Positions 47,130 to 59,578 of a stretch of DNA of 64,000 nt are shown here, piece by piece. The stretch covers positions 25,632,001 through 25,696,000 of the forward strand of contig CM062197.1 of the NCBI GenBank assembly GCA_031216445.1, in the 5' to 3' direction. Positions within the stretch are counted from its first letter, which is position 1, and each line of letters starts with the position of its first letter. The notes under the pieces are model-generated. The model saw nothing but the letters and a program-made list of their open reading frames with translations, ran no database searches and was not told where the DNA came from. A program made the position numbers and the translations under genes. The DNA comes from Lateolabrax maculatus. Its lineage: Eukaryota > Chordata > Actinopteri > Acropomatiformes > Lateolabracidae.

Positions 47130-47861
47130 ATGCAGTGGTTGTGTAAGTACTGCACATTTTGTGCTGAAAAGAGGTGCTTCTTACTTAAGCATTACCGCTT
47201 AAAACACGGGTGCCACACTCGAATATCACCACTACCGTGCCTTTATAAGGAGTGCCTGTGCACATTTAAATCTTTCAATGCACTCAAAGTCCACTTATCA
47301 ACATGGCACACTCAAAAGGACCTGGGGAACGTGGGTGAAACTGCTTTCCATTGTCAGCTGTGTGACTTTGTGGAGCCTTGCACTGGAGCTGACTTTTTTA
47401 CCCATTTACGAAGACATTTGAAGCTGAAGCAAAAGGTTTCCTGTCCATATCAAGGCTGTAGCTTTCAGAGCAATGTTTATTCAAGCTTTAATGCACATAA
47501 AAGCAAAGAACATCAAGACCACAATAAGATGGCATTCAAACCTGAAATTGTGTCACATAATGTACTTGAGGTACCTCCACCTAATATAAATATTCAACCT
47601 GAGGATAGTGCCCCTGAAACTGATCAGGTTGAGTTTGAGGTTACTGAGCTCAATGAAGATGTGGGAGACTTGGAGAGTCAGTTGGAACATAATGTAGCTG
47701 CTGTTTTTCTGAAAATGTCATCGATTCTTAACATCTCTGAAAATGCCCTGCAAGAAGTTATAGAGCAGATCAACCAAATTTATGTGCTTTCACAGCCATT
47801 GTTACATACCTCGGTTGGAAAAATACTAAATCAACATTGTGGAGATGTTGAGGACTCTTAA
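47130..47861 (+). CDS. Four-C2H2 zinc-finger protein, copy 7 (open, 243 aa)
   Basis: All four fingers intact. Variant residues: Leu4, Val54, Ser119, identical at these sites to copy 6. Promoterless unit. Confidence 0.55.
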   Translation: MQWLCKYCTFCAEKRCFLLKHYRLKHGCHTRISPLPCLYKECLCTFKSFNALKVHLSTWHTQKDLGNVGETAFHCQLCDFVEPCTGADFFTHLRRHLKLKQKVSCPYQGCSFQSNVYSSFNAHKSKEHQDHNKMAFKPEIVSHNVLEVPPPNINIQPEDSAPETDQVEFEVTELNEDVGDLESQLEHNVAAVFLKMSSILNISENALQEVIEQINQIYVLSQPLLHTSVGKILNQHCGDVEDS

Positions 47862-50628
47862 GTGAGTGAGATAGCTAAAGTATTTACTGAGAATAATGTA
47901 TTCCTGAAATTCACTTCTACTAGGGGGTCATTGTCAACCACTAGCAAGCGAACATCATACATTTGAAAAGAATTCTCAGTGGTGACGCCTATTGAGTTTG
48001 TCCTAAAAAATGACAGGCAGACAGTTGTGTATATCCCCATACTAAAAATGCTGCAGACATTACTAAACAATGGAGAAATTTTAGATAAGGCCATGTCATC
48101 TGAGACAAATTTGTCACAAGGATACAGATCTCACAGGGATGGTTACCGGTTTAAAGACAATTCTCTCTTCACAGAGGAAGAATTCAGGATTGCTCTTTTC
48201 TTGTACATAGATGATTTTGAGGTGGCTAAGCCCTTGGGAACCTCCAGAAAGAAACACAAGCTGCCATCTACTGGGTACTTGGAAATCTACACCCTAAATA
48301 TCGCTCCTCTCTTCATTCCATTCAGCTTGCTCTACTCATCATCGCTGAAGATGATATCAGGAAGTTGACTTTAAATGAGAGACCACAGTCTATTGAAGAA
48401 TTAAAAGTGCAACTGGTAGATAAACTGTCACTGCAGTATGACTTTAAACTGCAGTATGAAGATCAAGACTTCCATAATGCCCTCTGCAATTTGACTGAAA
48501 TAACTGATTTACCTGAAAGAGCTACGCTCAAAATCATCCCTCTTGTGACTCTCCATTTAACCGCATTGTCATCACCCACCACAACATCAGACACTGAGTG
48601 CAGCACAGCAGACACTGAGATCCTGTCGACAGGAAGAGCATCACCATCGCTAAGACAACAGTGGCCAGATTTCTTTGACATACCCAATTTCTCAGTTGAT
48701 GTTGACTATAGACTCAGACAGGCAGATCTTGCCTTTATGAAGGATGGAACACGTATGACTCTACCACGAGATATGAAGCATGACATACTAGAAAAGCTTG
48801 CTGAGACGATGTACAGTTTCAAGGCTTACCCTAAAGATGATGACTTCAGCAGTGTTGCAAAAGCACTAATTAGCAAACACCCCTGCCTCACTGAGCCTGG
48901 ACCACACAGATGGTATGGCTGGAAAAACAGCCTTAAATTATCGCACAAAGCTTCAAAAAGCTGGATGTGAGGATGTAGCAATCAATGGAGGCAAAAGAAG
49001 TAAAGGCAACCCAGAAGGAGAATCCTCAAGCAAGAATATCAAACGGCCAAAAAGAGGTGAAGCAAACTACCTACCTAACTTACCTGAAGGACATGATGAA
49101 ACAAGCCTTGAAAATGCCAGAAAGGTTCTCGTGGAAGAAATGAAGAAGAAACAACCCAATGGCACTCTCATCTCACAAATGATGGACCAATCATTCCCAC
49201 TACGCAGACAAGAAATTGTAGAAAAGGAACCTGCTGTACAGAACATTGTTGAACGATGGCCAGCACTCTTCACAGACAGGTAAACTATTTTTGTTCTCAA
49301 CCAATAAAATAATGCCTATCAAAAAGAAATTCAAGGTGTGTGGCTAGAAATCCAAACACACTTGTTGGAATGTTAACACTTCTGCCATCTCTCCATCCCT
49401 ACCCACCCCTCTCTCTACTTTTCAGGTGTTTGCTGAGTTCAACAGAATCGCAAGTAAGAATCTTGAGGGAGACTTCTTTGAGGCTCTGGACCAGTATACC
49501 CCACGTTTCATTGAACTTTTCAAAACAAGAAGGGGAACTGTTGGCCAGAAGCTCAGTGAGCTGATGCAGCACATGAGCTGGATGGTAAGTAGGTTAATTT
49601 TGCTTTTGATCTGTGTGATAGTTCATCAATCAAGTTCTAAATGAGATGATCCAGCCCAACCTATTCTATTTCCTGTCTGACTTGTGCTTGTGCCTTGCAA
49701 ATTACTCTGTTAACTGGTCTTTTCTCTCTCTGTGTATCATTAGACACCAGACGTGACAGTACTTCGCTCTGTTGTCCTCAAAGGCATTCCTATTTTACTT
49801 GGTGACGACTCCAGTGAATTCTTCAAGACATGCTCTGTAAGTACTTGCACATAAGAAAAAGTTTGGTCTGCATTAAAATAGAACTATATCTGTGCTGACA
49901 TAGAAGATGTAATTTTATCTGCACAATATACAATATACATTTTGTACAGTGATTGATGTATTTTGTATGGCAATTCCTCCACAGCTAATCTGAGAGGTAT
50001 TTAAACAGCCAGTAAATAAAAATGAAATTTGCCACATAAACGTTGTACACATTAATTAATTGTAAATCTAAGGAGCAGGAGTCCAGGCTGAAAAGTCAGT
50101 GTCACTGTTTAAGAATATATGGACCTTGTGGACCATAGCTTTAGTTTAATCATACCACATTTATTTTGTTGGTTATATTGTAACAATCCAGTGTGAACAC
50201 ATATTTAAAACCATATTCCCTAGCAAATGCTTTCAACATTAAAAATGAATGTTTAGAAGAGCATAAATTGCCATGCTGAAGAATGTGTGTGTGTGTCTTT
50301 GTAGGGTACAGCGAGAGACGAGGCCCTAGAATGCACTGTCGGTGTGCTGACAGTTGTCAGTGAAGATAATCCTCATGAGGGTCCAAGTTCAGTAGACCTC
50401 CAGCCCATCTCCACTGCCATCATTCTGGAGGGAGGTATCATCATGGATCATATAAAAAAACTTGCCTCAGGCAGTTTGTCTGTTATTTGGGCTTACATAT
50501 GCTTTGCATTTGGATTACCCAAAATGCATGGCAAATACACTCAACTTCATTCAGACTGTGATGCTTGGACTGGGAAAGAAAACCTCCCACCAAAACTGTT
50601 AACTTTGAAGAACAGTCTACTGGGTTAG
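47862..50628 (+). pseudogene. SAMD3-like C-terminal gene body, copy 7
   Basis: Large exon to 49279, then 49426-49584, 49744-49836 and 50305-50628. Common lesions. Private change: Phe for Leu in the DNSLLTEEE segment (near 48170). Confidence 0.75.
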
Positions 50629-51975
50629 ACCAGTAAAGAGCCATCAGCTGTCAGATAGCACTTTGTAAATTATGCAGCAGTTAATGTTCTCCTGTTATCA
50701 GAGAAAGTTTTATGCTTTCATGCAACTGAGCTGGCTTGTTTATGATCTCAAAAAAAAAAAAAATTCTATTAAAGTGTACCATGTTATGCTAGTATGCTAA
50801 TGGTGGAAATAGCGCCACCTTGTGTTGCAAAGAGTTGTTAGATAATGTTGTCAGAAAGGAACCTAGCAAGGTTGACCTGTTTACATTTGTGTTTTGGGAA
50901 AACTTTTAATTATAGTAGTTATAATGTAGTACAAATACAAAACCCAAGGAGTGATGTTTTTCTGTGTTGGTTTAAACCTTGGACTGATGCTCGCTTTGGG
51001 ACACAAAAGCATTCGTTGTACTTGATCAGAAATGCAATGATTTTGCATGCACTGAAGTCCTGTAATTATCAGGTGTTTACCTGTTTAATATTGTGAGACT
51101 GTTACATGCATAGAATTAGCTCACAAAAATGTGGTTTTATTTTTGCCATGTCCATGTCATGTTCTACAGTCAAATCAAACCACAAGTTTGTTGTTTAGCT
51201 GCTGTTTTGTACTTGAATGTACAAGAAAGTGATACTTGGGAACAGAACACTTGAGGCTGAATAATAGATTTAATGCATATTGTTATTACAATAGCCTAAC
51301 AGACATAGATCACACTATGAGCAATTTTGCAACTAGCTTTAAAATACATTAAATATGACAAGAGGATAGAGAACAGTCATTTTATTGTTTATTGTAAGGT
51401 TATTACATGAGTGATAAAACACACATTTTATATTGGAGAATTGGAATCAAAAGTAACAATATCGAACATTTATTGTTCAGTCTAGATCTGTCAGTGATGC
51501 AATTATTTTTTTAATAAATGTTGTAATGCAGCTGAACAAACCCAGTGAGTGTTCTTTTAAAGTATATGTTTGTGGTGTTTTTCCCTTTAGTAGGTAATAA
51601 CAGCTAAAATAGATAAGAAATGGGAGAAGGACAAGGACCCATTCAAGGAAATTGGTTTGTTTAATTTAACTGAACTGAAATGAACTGAAAAAAAATGAGT
51701 GAGTAGTAAGTAGTAGGTATCATAATTCTAAGTGGGGTTAAATTTGTATCAAGCAGTCCACACAAAATGAAAAAATTAAGTTAACACTAAGCATGGCTAT
51801 TAAGTTACATGAACTTTTTTTTTTTTTTTTTAGTTGTACTACTTGATTTGGTACTGCACACTTAAAATAAACAAGCTTTTCTAACTCACTATTCTTAAGA
51901 TTACTTTGCTTAATTTGCAACGAGTTTGCATACTTTTTTTAAGTAAGGTCAACTAATTAGATTTTACAGTGAGTA

Positions 51976-52844
51976 TACGTACACACGTCTCCCGCAGAGC
52001 TATGTTGAAAGTCCCTCAATATTCAGTCGAGTATTGGCTAATGACCTGCAACACCTAGACGTGTCCAGTACAGTACTACAATATGTAGATGATCTCTTGA
52101 TATGTAGCACCTCCAAAGCTCAATGTGCACAAGACTCAGTCTCAGCCCTGATGGCTTTAGAAAAGGGGGCTCACAAGGTGAGTAAAAATAAATTACAGTT
52201 TTGCCAGACACAGGTTGAATACTTAGGTAGACAACTCTGTGGCACTAAATGAGCTATAGTGCCCTCTCAAATTGAGGCAGTATCGAAAGCTCCCAAACCA
52301 CAAACGGTGAGACACATGTCGTCATTTCTGCCATCTCAGCTTTGCTAGAAGCCATACACCATCCAAAAGTGTTAGCCATCATTAAATGCGTAGCTCATCA
52401 AAAAACGAATTCCCTGATAGCTAAAGGCAACAACTTAGCAGATGAAGCCGCAAAACGCATAGCTACACCCACCTGTATAGGACCACTGCTAGTAGCTGGA
52501 GATTGTGAACCACTGACAAACTTATATATATATGATATATATATATATATATATATATGAGCTATATATATGTGCTGCTATGTAATAGCAGCACAACATC
52601 AGGCAAGTCCATATGCACATTCTGTATGGGCAAAAAGGGGGGCAAGTATAATCACTGAAGAAGGTCCATCACATGGGCTATGGCGAAGTGCACATGGACA
52701 TATTGTCCTCCCAACATCTTTGGTACAGGTTGCTACACGTAGTGCGCATGGTCAGGACCATTGCACAAGTGGGGAGGTGTTGAGACGCCTTCAAGCAGTC
52801 TGGTGGTCACCATTTTTCCGACCTGCGTTTGTAGCTGAGACAAT
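51976..52844 (+). pseudogene. ERV pol 3' fragment, copy 7
   Basis: YVDD RT piece ending at 52252. The RNase H part reads GCTTTGCTAGAAGCC where copies 1-6 have GCTTTACTAG, and CCCTCTCAAATT is a private variant near 52265. Short junction at 52844. Confidence 0.8.
52523..52558. repeat. (TA)n microsatellite plus hairpin, copy 7 (36 bp)
   Basis: TA tract with one G interruption and the same hairpin downstream. Confidence 0.9.
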
Positions 52845-52991
52845 TTTGCAAGGAAGGTTTTTTTCTGTTGCTCTGGTATTTCAAGTCTGATACTGCATGT
52901 TAGTGTTTTTGTTTTTTGTTTCTATTTTGCCGGGCTTGATGCTAAAATGATCTTCTCTTTTCAGATTTTTCAAGAAGACAAAAAACTTCCT

Positions 52992-53723
52992 ATGCAGTGG
53001 TTGTGTAAGTACTGCACATTTTGTGCTGAAAAGAGGTGCTTCTTACTTAAGCATTACCGCTTAAAACACGGGTGCCACACTCGAATATCACCACTACCGT
53101 GCCTTTATAAGGAGTGCCTGTGCACATTTAAATCTTTCAATGCACTCAAAGTCCACTTATCAACATGGCACACTCAAAAGGACCTGGGGAACGTGGGTGA
53201 AACTGCTTTCCATTGTCAGCTGTGTGACTTTGTGGAGCCTTGCACTGGAGCTGACTTTTTTACCCATTTACGAAGACATTTGAAGCTGAAGCAAAAGGTT
53301 TCCTGTCCATATCAAGGCTGTAGCTTTCAGAGCAATGTTTATTCAACCTTTAATGCACATAAAAGCAAAGAACATCAAGACCACAATAAGATGGCATTCA
53401 AACCTGAAATTGTGTCACATAATGTACTTGAGGTACCTCCACCTAATATAAATATTCAACCTGAGGATAGTGCCCCTGAAACTGATCAGGTTGAGTTTGA
53501 GGTTACTGAGCTCAATGAAGATGTGGGAGACTTGGAGAGTCAGTTGGAACATAATGTAGCTGCTGTTTTTCTGAAAATGTCATCGATTCTTAACATCTCT
53601 GAAAATGCCCTGCAAGAAGTTATAGAGCAGATCAACCAAATTTATGTGCTTTCACAGCCATTGTTACATACCTCGGTTGGAAAAATACTAAATCAACATT
53701 GTGGAGATGTTGAGGACTCTTAA
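52992..53723 (+). CDS. Four-C2H2 zinc-finger protein, copy 8 (open, 243 aa)
   Basis: All four fingers intact. Variant residues: Leu4, Val54, Thr119, as in copies 2 and 9. Promoterless unit. Confidence 0.55.
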   Translation: MQWLCKYCTFCAEKRCFLLKHYRLKHGCHTRISPLPCLYKECLCTFKSFNALKVHLSTWHTQKDLGNVGETAFHCQLCDFVEPCTGADFFTHLRRHLKLKQKVSCPYQGCSFQSNVYSTFNAHKSKEHQDHNKMAFKPEIVSHNVLEVPPPNINIQPEDSAPETDQVEFEVTELNEDVGDLESQLEHNVAAVFLKMSSILNISENALQEVIEQINQIYVLSQPLLHTSVGKILNQHCGDVEDS

Positions 53724-56490
53724 GTGAGTGAGATAGCTAAAGTATTTACTGAGAATAATGTATTCCTGAAATTCACTTCTACTAGGGGGTCATTGTCAAC
53801 CACTAGCAAGCGAACATCATACATTTGAAAAGAATTCTCAGTGGTGACGCCTATTGAGTTTGTCCTAAAAAATGACAGGCAGACAGTTGTGTATATCCCC
53901 ATACTAAAAATGCTGCAGACATTACTAAACAATGGAGAAATTTTAGATAAGGCCATGTCATCTGAGACAAATTTGTCACAAGGATACAGATCTCACAGGG
54001 ATGGTTACCGGTTTAAAGACAATTCTCTCTTGACAGAGGAAGAATTCAGGATTGCTCTTTTCTTGTACATAGATGATTTTGAGGTGGCTAAGCCCTTGGG
54101 AACCTCCAGAAAGAAACACAAGCTGCCATCTACTGGGTACTTGGAAATCTACACCCTAAATATCGCTCCTCTCTTCATTCCATTCAGCTTGCTCTACTCA
54201 TCATCGCTGAAGATGATATCAGGAAGTTGACTTTAAATGAGAGACCACAGTCTATTGAAGAATTAAAAGTGCAACTGGTAGATAAACTGTCACTGCAGTA
54301 TGACTTTAAACTGCAGTATGAAGATCAAGACTTCCATAATGCCCTCTGCAATTTGACTGAAATAACTGATTTACCTGAAAGAGCTACGCTCAAAATCATC
54401 CCTCTTGTGACTCTCCATTTAACCGCATTGTCATCACCCACCACAACATCAGACACTGAGTGCAGCACAGCAGACACTGAGATCCTGTCGACAGGAAGAG
54501 CATCACCATCGCTAAGACAACAGTGGCCAGATTTCTTTGACATACCCAATTTCTCAGTTGATGTTGACTATAGACTCAGACAGGCAGATCTTGCCTTTAT
54601 GAAGGATGGAACACGTATGACTCTACCACGAGATATGAAGCATGACATACTAGAAAAGCTTGCTGAGACGATGTACAGTTTCAAGGCTTACCCTAAAGAT
54701 GATGACTTCAGCAGTGTTGCAAAAGCACTAATTAGCAAACACCCCTGCCTCACTGAGCCTGGACCACACAGATGGTATGGCTGGAAAAACAGCCTTAAAT
54801 TATCGCACAAAGCTTCAAAAAGCTGGATGTGAGGATGTAGCAATCAATGGAGGCAAAAGAAGTAAAGGCAACCCAGAAGGAGAATCCTCAAGCAAGAATA
54901 TCAAACGGCCAAAAAGAGGTGAAGCAAACTACCTACCTAACTTACCTGAAGGACATGATGAAACAAGCCTTGAAAATGCCAGAAAGGTTCTCGTGGAAGA
55001 AATGAAGAAGAAACAACCCAATGGCACTCTCATCTCACAAATGATGGACCAATCATTCCCACTACGCAGACAAGAAATTGTAGAAAAGGAACCTGCTGTA
55101 CAGAACATTGTTGAACGATGGCCAGCACTCTTCACAGACAGGTAAACTATTTTTGTTCTCAACCAATAAAATAATGCCTATCAAAAAGAAATTCAAGGTG
55201 TGTGGCTAGAAATCCAAACACACTTGTTGGAATGTTAACACTTCTGCCATCTCTCCATCCCTACCCACCCCTCTCTCTACTTTTCAGGTGTTTGCTGAGT
55301 TCAACAGAATCGCAAGTAAGAATCTTGAGGGAGACTTCTTTGAGGCTCTGGACCAGTATACCCCACGTTTCATTGAACTTTTCAAAACAAGAAGGGGAAC
55401 TGTTGGCCAGAAGCTCAGTGAGCTGATGCAGCACATGAGCTGGATGGTAAGTAGGTTAATTTTGCTTTTGATCTGTGTGATAGTTCATCAATCAAGTTCT
55501 AAATGAGATGATCCAGCCCAACCTATTCTATTTCCTGTCTGACTTGTGCTTGTGCCTTGCAAATTACTCTGTTAACTGGTCTTTTCTCTCTCTGTGTATC
55601 ATTAGACACCAGACGTGACAGTACTTCGCTCTGTTGTCCTCAAAGGCATTCCTATTTTACTTGGTGACGACTCCAGTGAATTCTTCAAGACATGCTCTGT
55701 AAGTACTTGCACATAAGAAAAAGTTTGGTCTGCATTAAAATAGAACTATATCTGTGCTGACATAGAAGATGTAATTTTATCTGCACAATATACAATATAC
55801 ATTTTGTACAGTGATTGATGTATTTTGTATGGCAATTCCTCCACAGCTAATCTGAGAGGTATTTAAACAGCCAGTAAATAAAAATGAAATTTGCCACATA
55901 AACGTTGTACACATTAATTAATTGTAAATCTAAGGAGCAGGAGTCCAGGCTGAAAAGTCAGTGTCACTGTTTAAGAATATATGGACCTTGTGGACCATAG
56001 CTTTAGTTTAATCATACCACATTTATTTTGTTGGTTATATTGTAACAATCCAGTGTGAACACATATTTAAAACCATATTCCCTAGCAAATGCTTTCAACA
56101 TTAAAAATGAATGTTTAGAAGAGCATAAATTGCCATGCTGAAGAATGTGTGTGTGTGTCTTTGTAGGGTACAGCGAGAGACGAGGCCCTAGAATGCACTG
56201 TCGGTGTGCTGACAGTTGTCAGTGAAGATAATCCTCATGAGGGTCCAAGTTCAGTAGACCTCCAGCCCATCTCCACTGCCATCATTCTGGAGGGAGGTAT
56301 CATCATGGATCATATAAAAAAACTTGCCTCAGGCAGTTTGTCTGTTATTTGGGCTTACATATGCTTTGCATTTGGATTACCCAAAATGCATGGCAAATAC
56401 ACTCAACTTCATTCAGACTGTGATGCTTGGACTGGGAAAGAAAACCTCCCACCAAAACTGTTAACTTTGAAGAACAGTCTACTGGGTTAG
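53724..56490 (+). pseudogene. SAMD3-like C-terminal gene body, copy 8
   Basis: Large exon to 55141, then 55288-55446, 55606-55698 and 56167-56490. Carries the common lesions; I noted no private coding change. Confidence 0.75.
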
Positions 56491-57836
56491 ACCAGTAAAG
56501 AGCCATCAGCTGTCAGATAGCACTTTGTAAATTATGCAGCAGTTAATGTTCTCCTGTTATCAGAGAAAGTTTTATGCTTTCATGCAACTGAGCTGGCTTG
56601 TTTATGATCTCAAAAAAAAAAAAATTCTATTAAAGTGTACCATGTTATGCTAGTATGCTAATGGTGGAAATAGCGCCACCTTGTGTTGCAAAGAGTTGTT
56701 AGATAATGTTGTCAGAAAGGAACCTAGCAAGGTTGACCTGTTTACATTTGTGTTTTGGGAAAACTTTTAATTATAGTAGTTATAATGTAGTACAAATACA
56801 AAACCCAAGGAGTGATGTTTTTCTGTGTTGGTTTAAACCTTGGACTGATGCTCGCTTTGGGACACAAAAGCATTTGTTGTACTTGATCAGAAATGCAATG
56901 ATTTTGCATGCACTGAAGTCCTGTAATTATCAGGTGTTTACCTGTTTAATATTGTGAGACTGTTACATGCATAGAATTAGCTCACAAAAATGTGGTTTTA
57001 TTTTTGCCATGTCCATGTCATGTTCTACAGTCAAATCAAACCACAAGTTTGTTGTTTAGCTGCTGTTTTGTACTTGAATGTACAAGAAAGTGATACTTGG
57101 GAACAGAACACTTGAGGCTGAATAATAGATTTAATGCATATTGTTATTACAATAGCCTAACAGACATAGATCACACTATGAGCAATTTTGCAACTAGCTT
57201 TAAAATACATTAAATATGACAAGAGGATAGAGAACAGTCATTTTATTGTTTATTGTAAGGTTATTACATGAGTGATAAAACACACATTTTATATTGGAGA
57301 ATTGGAATCAAAAGTAACAATATCGAACATTTATTGTTCAGTCTAGATCTGTCAGTGATGCAATTATTTTTTTAATAAATGTTGTAATGCAGCTGAACAA
57401 ACCCAGTGAGTGTTCTTTTAAAGTATATGTTTGTGGTGTTTTTCCCTTTAGTAGGTAATAACAGCTAAAATAGATAAGAAATGGGAGAAGGACAAGGACC
57501 CATTCAAGGAAATTGGTTTGTTTAATTTAACTGAACTGAAATGAACTGAAAAAAAATGAGTGAGTAGTAAGTAGTAGGTATCATAATTCTAAGTGGGGTT
57601 AAATTTGTATCAAGCAGTCCACACAAAATGAAAAAATTAAGTTAACACTAAGCATGGCTATTAAGTTACATGAACTTTTTTTTTTTTTTTTTAGTTGTAC
57701 TACTTGATTTGGTACTGCACACTTAAAATAAACAAGCTTTTCTAACTCACTATTCTTAAGATTACTTTGCTTAATTTGCAACGAGTTTGCATACTTTTTT
57801 TAAGTAAGGTCAACTAATTAGATTTTACAGTGAGTA

Positions 57837-58381
57837 TACGTACACACGTCTCCCGCAGAGCTATGTTGAAAGTCCCTCAATATTCAGTCGAGTATTGGCT
57901 AATGACCTGCAACACCTAGACGTGTCCAGTACAGTACTACAATATGTAGATGATCTCTTGATATGTAGCACCTCCAAAGCTCAATGTGTCTCAGCCCTGA
58001 TGGCTTTAGAAAAGGGGGCTCACAAGGTGAGTAAAAATAAATTACAGTTTTGCCAGACACAGGTTGAATACTTAGGTAGACAACTCTGTGGCACTAAATG
58101 AGCTATAGTGCCCTCACAAATTGAGGCAGTATCGAAAGCTCCCAAACCACAAACGGTGAGACACATGTCGTCATTTCTGCCATCTCAGCTTTGCTAGAAG
58201 CCATACACCATCCAAAAGTGTTAGCCATCATTAAATGCGTAGCTCATCAAAAAACGAATTCCCTGATAGCTAAAGGCATCAACTTAGCAGATGAAGCCGC
58301 AAAACGCATAGCTACACCCACCTGTATAGGACCACTGCTAGTAGCTGGAGATTGTGAACCACTGACAAACTTATATATATA

Positions 58382-58416
<35 letters not shown>

Positions 58417-58699
58417 CTATATATATGTGCTGCTATGTAATAGCAGCACAACATCAGGCAAGTCCATATGCACATTCTGTATGGGCAAAAAGGGGGGCAA
58501 GTATAATCACTGAAGAAGGTCCATCACATGGGCTATGGCGAAGTGCACATGGACATATTGTCCTCCCAACATCTTTGGTACAGGTTGCTACACGTAGTGC
58601 GCATGGTCAGGACCATTGCACAAGTGGGGAGGTGTTGAGACGCCTTCAAGCAGTCTGGTGGTCACCATTTTTCCGACCTGCGTTTGTAGCTGAGACAAT
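57837..58699 (+). pseudogene. ERV pol 3' fragment, copy 8 (12-bp deletion)
   Basis: Four codons are missing near 57989: SKAQC runs straight into VSALMALEK, without the AQDS that other copies have. The RT piece ends at 58101. RNase H shares TTTGCTAG with copy 7 and has Ile for Asn (AKGINLADE). Short junction at 58699. Confidence 0.85.
58372..58413. repeat. (TA)n microsatellite plus hairpin, copy 8 (42 bp)
   Basis: TA tract with one G interruption and the same hairpin downstream. Confidence 0.9.
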
Positions 58700-58846
58700 T
58701 TTGCAAGGAAGGTTTTTTTCTGTTGCTCTGGTATTTCAAGTCTGATACTGCATGTTAGTGTTTTTGTTTTTTGTTTCTATTTTGCCGGGCTTGATGCTAA
58801 AATGATCTTTTCTTTTCAGATTTTTCAAGAAGACAAAAAACTTCCT

Positions 58847-59578
58847 ATGCAGTGGTTGTGTAAGTACTGCACATTTTGTGCTGAAAAGAGGTGCTTCTTA
58901 CTTAAGCATTACCGCTTAAAACACGGGTGCCACACTCGAATATCACCACTACCGTGCCTTTATAAGGAGTGCCTGTGCACATTTAAATCTTTCAATGCAC
59001 TCAAAGTCCACTTATCAACATGGCACACTCAAAAGGACCTGGGGAACGTGGGTGAAACTGCTTTCCATTGTCAGCTGTGTGACTTTGTGGAGCCTTGCAC
59101 TGGAGCTGACTTTTTTACCCATTTACGAAGACATTTGAAGCTGAAGCAAAAGGTTTCCTGTCCATATCAAGGCTGTAGCTTTCAGAGCAATGTTTATTCA
59201 ACCTTTAATGCACATAAAAGCAAAGAACATCAAGACCACAATAAGATGGCATTCAAACCTGAAATTGTGTCACATAATGTACTTGAGGTACCTCCACCTA
59301 ATATAAATATTCAACCTGAGGATAGTGCCCCTGAAACTGATCAGGTTGAGTTTGAGGTTACTGAGCTCAATGAAGATGTGGGAGACTTGGAGAGTCAGTT
59401 GGAACATAATGTAGCTGCTGTTTTTCTGAAAATGTCATCGATTCTTAACATCTCTGAAAATGCCCTGCAAGAAGTTATAGAGCAGATCAACCAAATTTAT
59501 GTGCTTTCACAGCCATTGTTACATACCTCGGTTGGAAAAATACTAAATCAACATTGTGGAGATGTTGAGGACTCTTAA
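58847..59578 (+). CDS. Four-C2H2 zinc-finger protein, copy 9 (open, 243 aa)
   Basis: All four fingers intact. Variant residues: Leu4, Val54, Thr119. Promoterless unit. Confidence 0.55.
   Translation: MQWLCKYCTFCAEKRCFLLKHYRLKHGCHTRISPLPCLYKECLCTFKSFNALKVHLSTWHTQKDLGNVGETAFHCQLCDFVEPCTGADFFTHLRRHLKLKQKVSCPYQGCSFQSNVYSTFNAHKSKEHQDHNKMAFKPEIVSHNVLEVPPPNINIQPEDSAPETDQVEFEVTELNEDVGDLESQLEHNVAAVFLKMSSILNISENALQEVIEQINQIYVLSQPLLHTSVGKILNQHCGDVEDS

Larger units (their letters stand above)
46983..51971 (+). mobile_element. Gene-bearing TIR element, copy 7 (5' truncated)
   Basis: Short-junction start, end TTTACAGTG at 51971. 3' flank 50629-51971 lacks the 8-bp insertion, has CATTCGTTG near 51011 and the TTTAGTAGG variant near 51587. 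Confidence 0.8.
52845..57832 (+). mobile_element. Gene-bearing TIR element, copy 8 (5' truncated)
   Basis: Short-junction start, end TTTACAGTG at 57832. The intron before the zinc-finger exon has GATCTTCTCTTTTCAG (private C). 3' flank 56491-57832 has a shorter A-run near 56612 and shares TTTAGTAGG with copy 7. Confidence 0.8.
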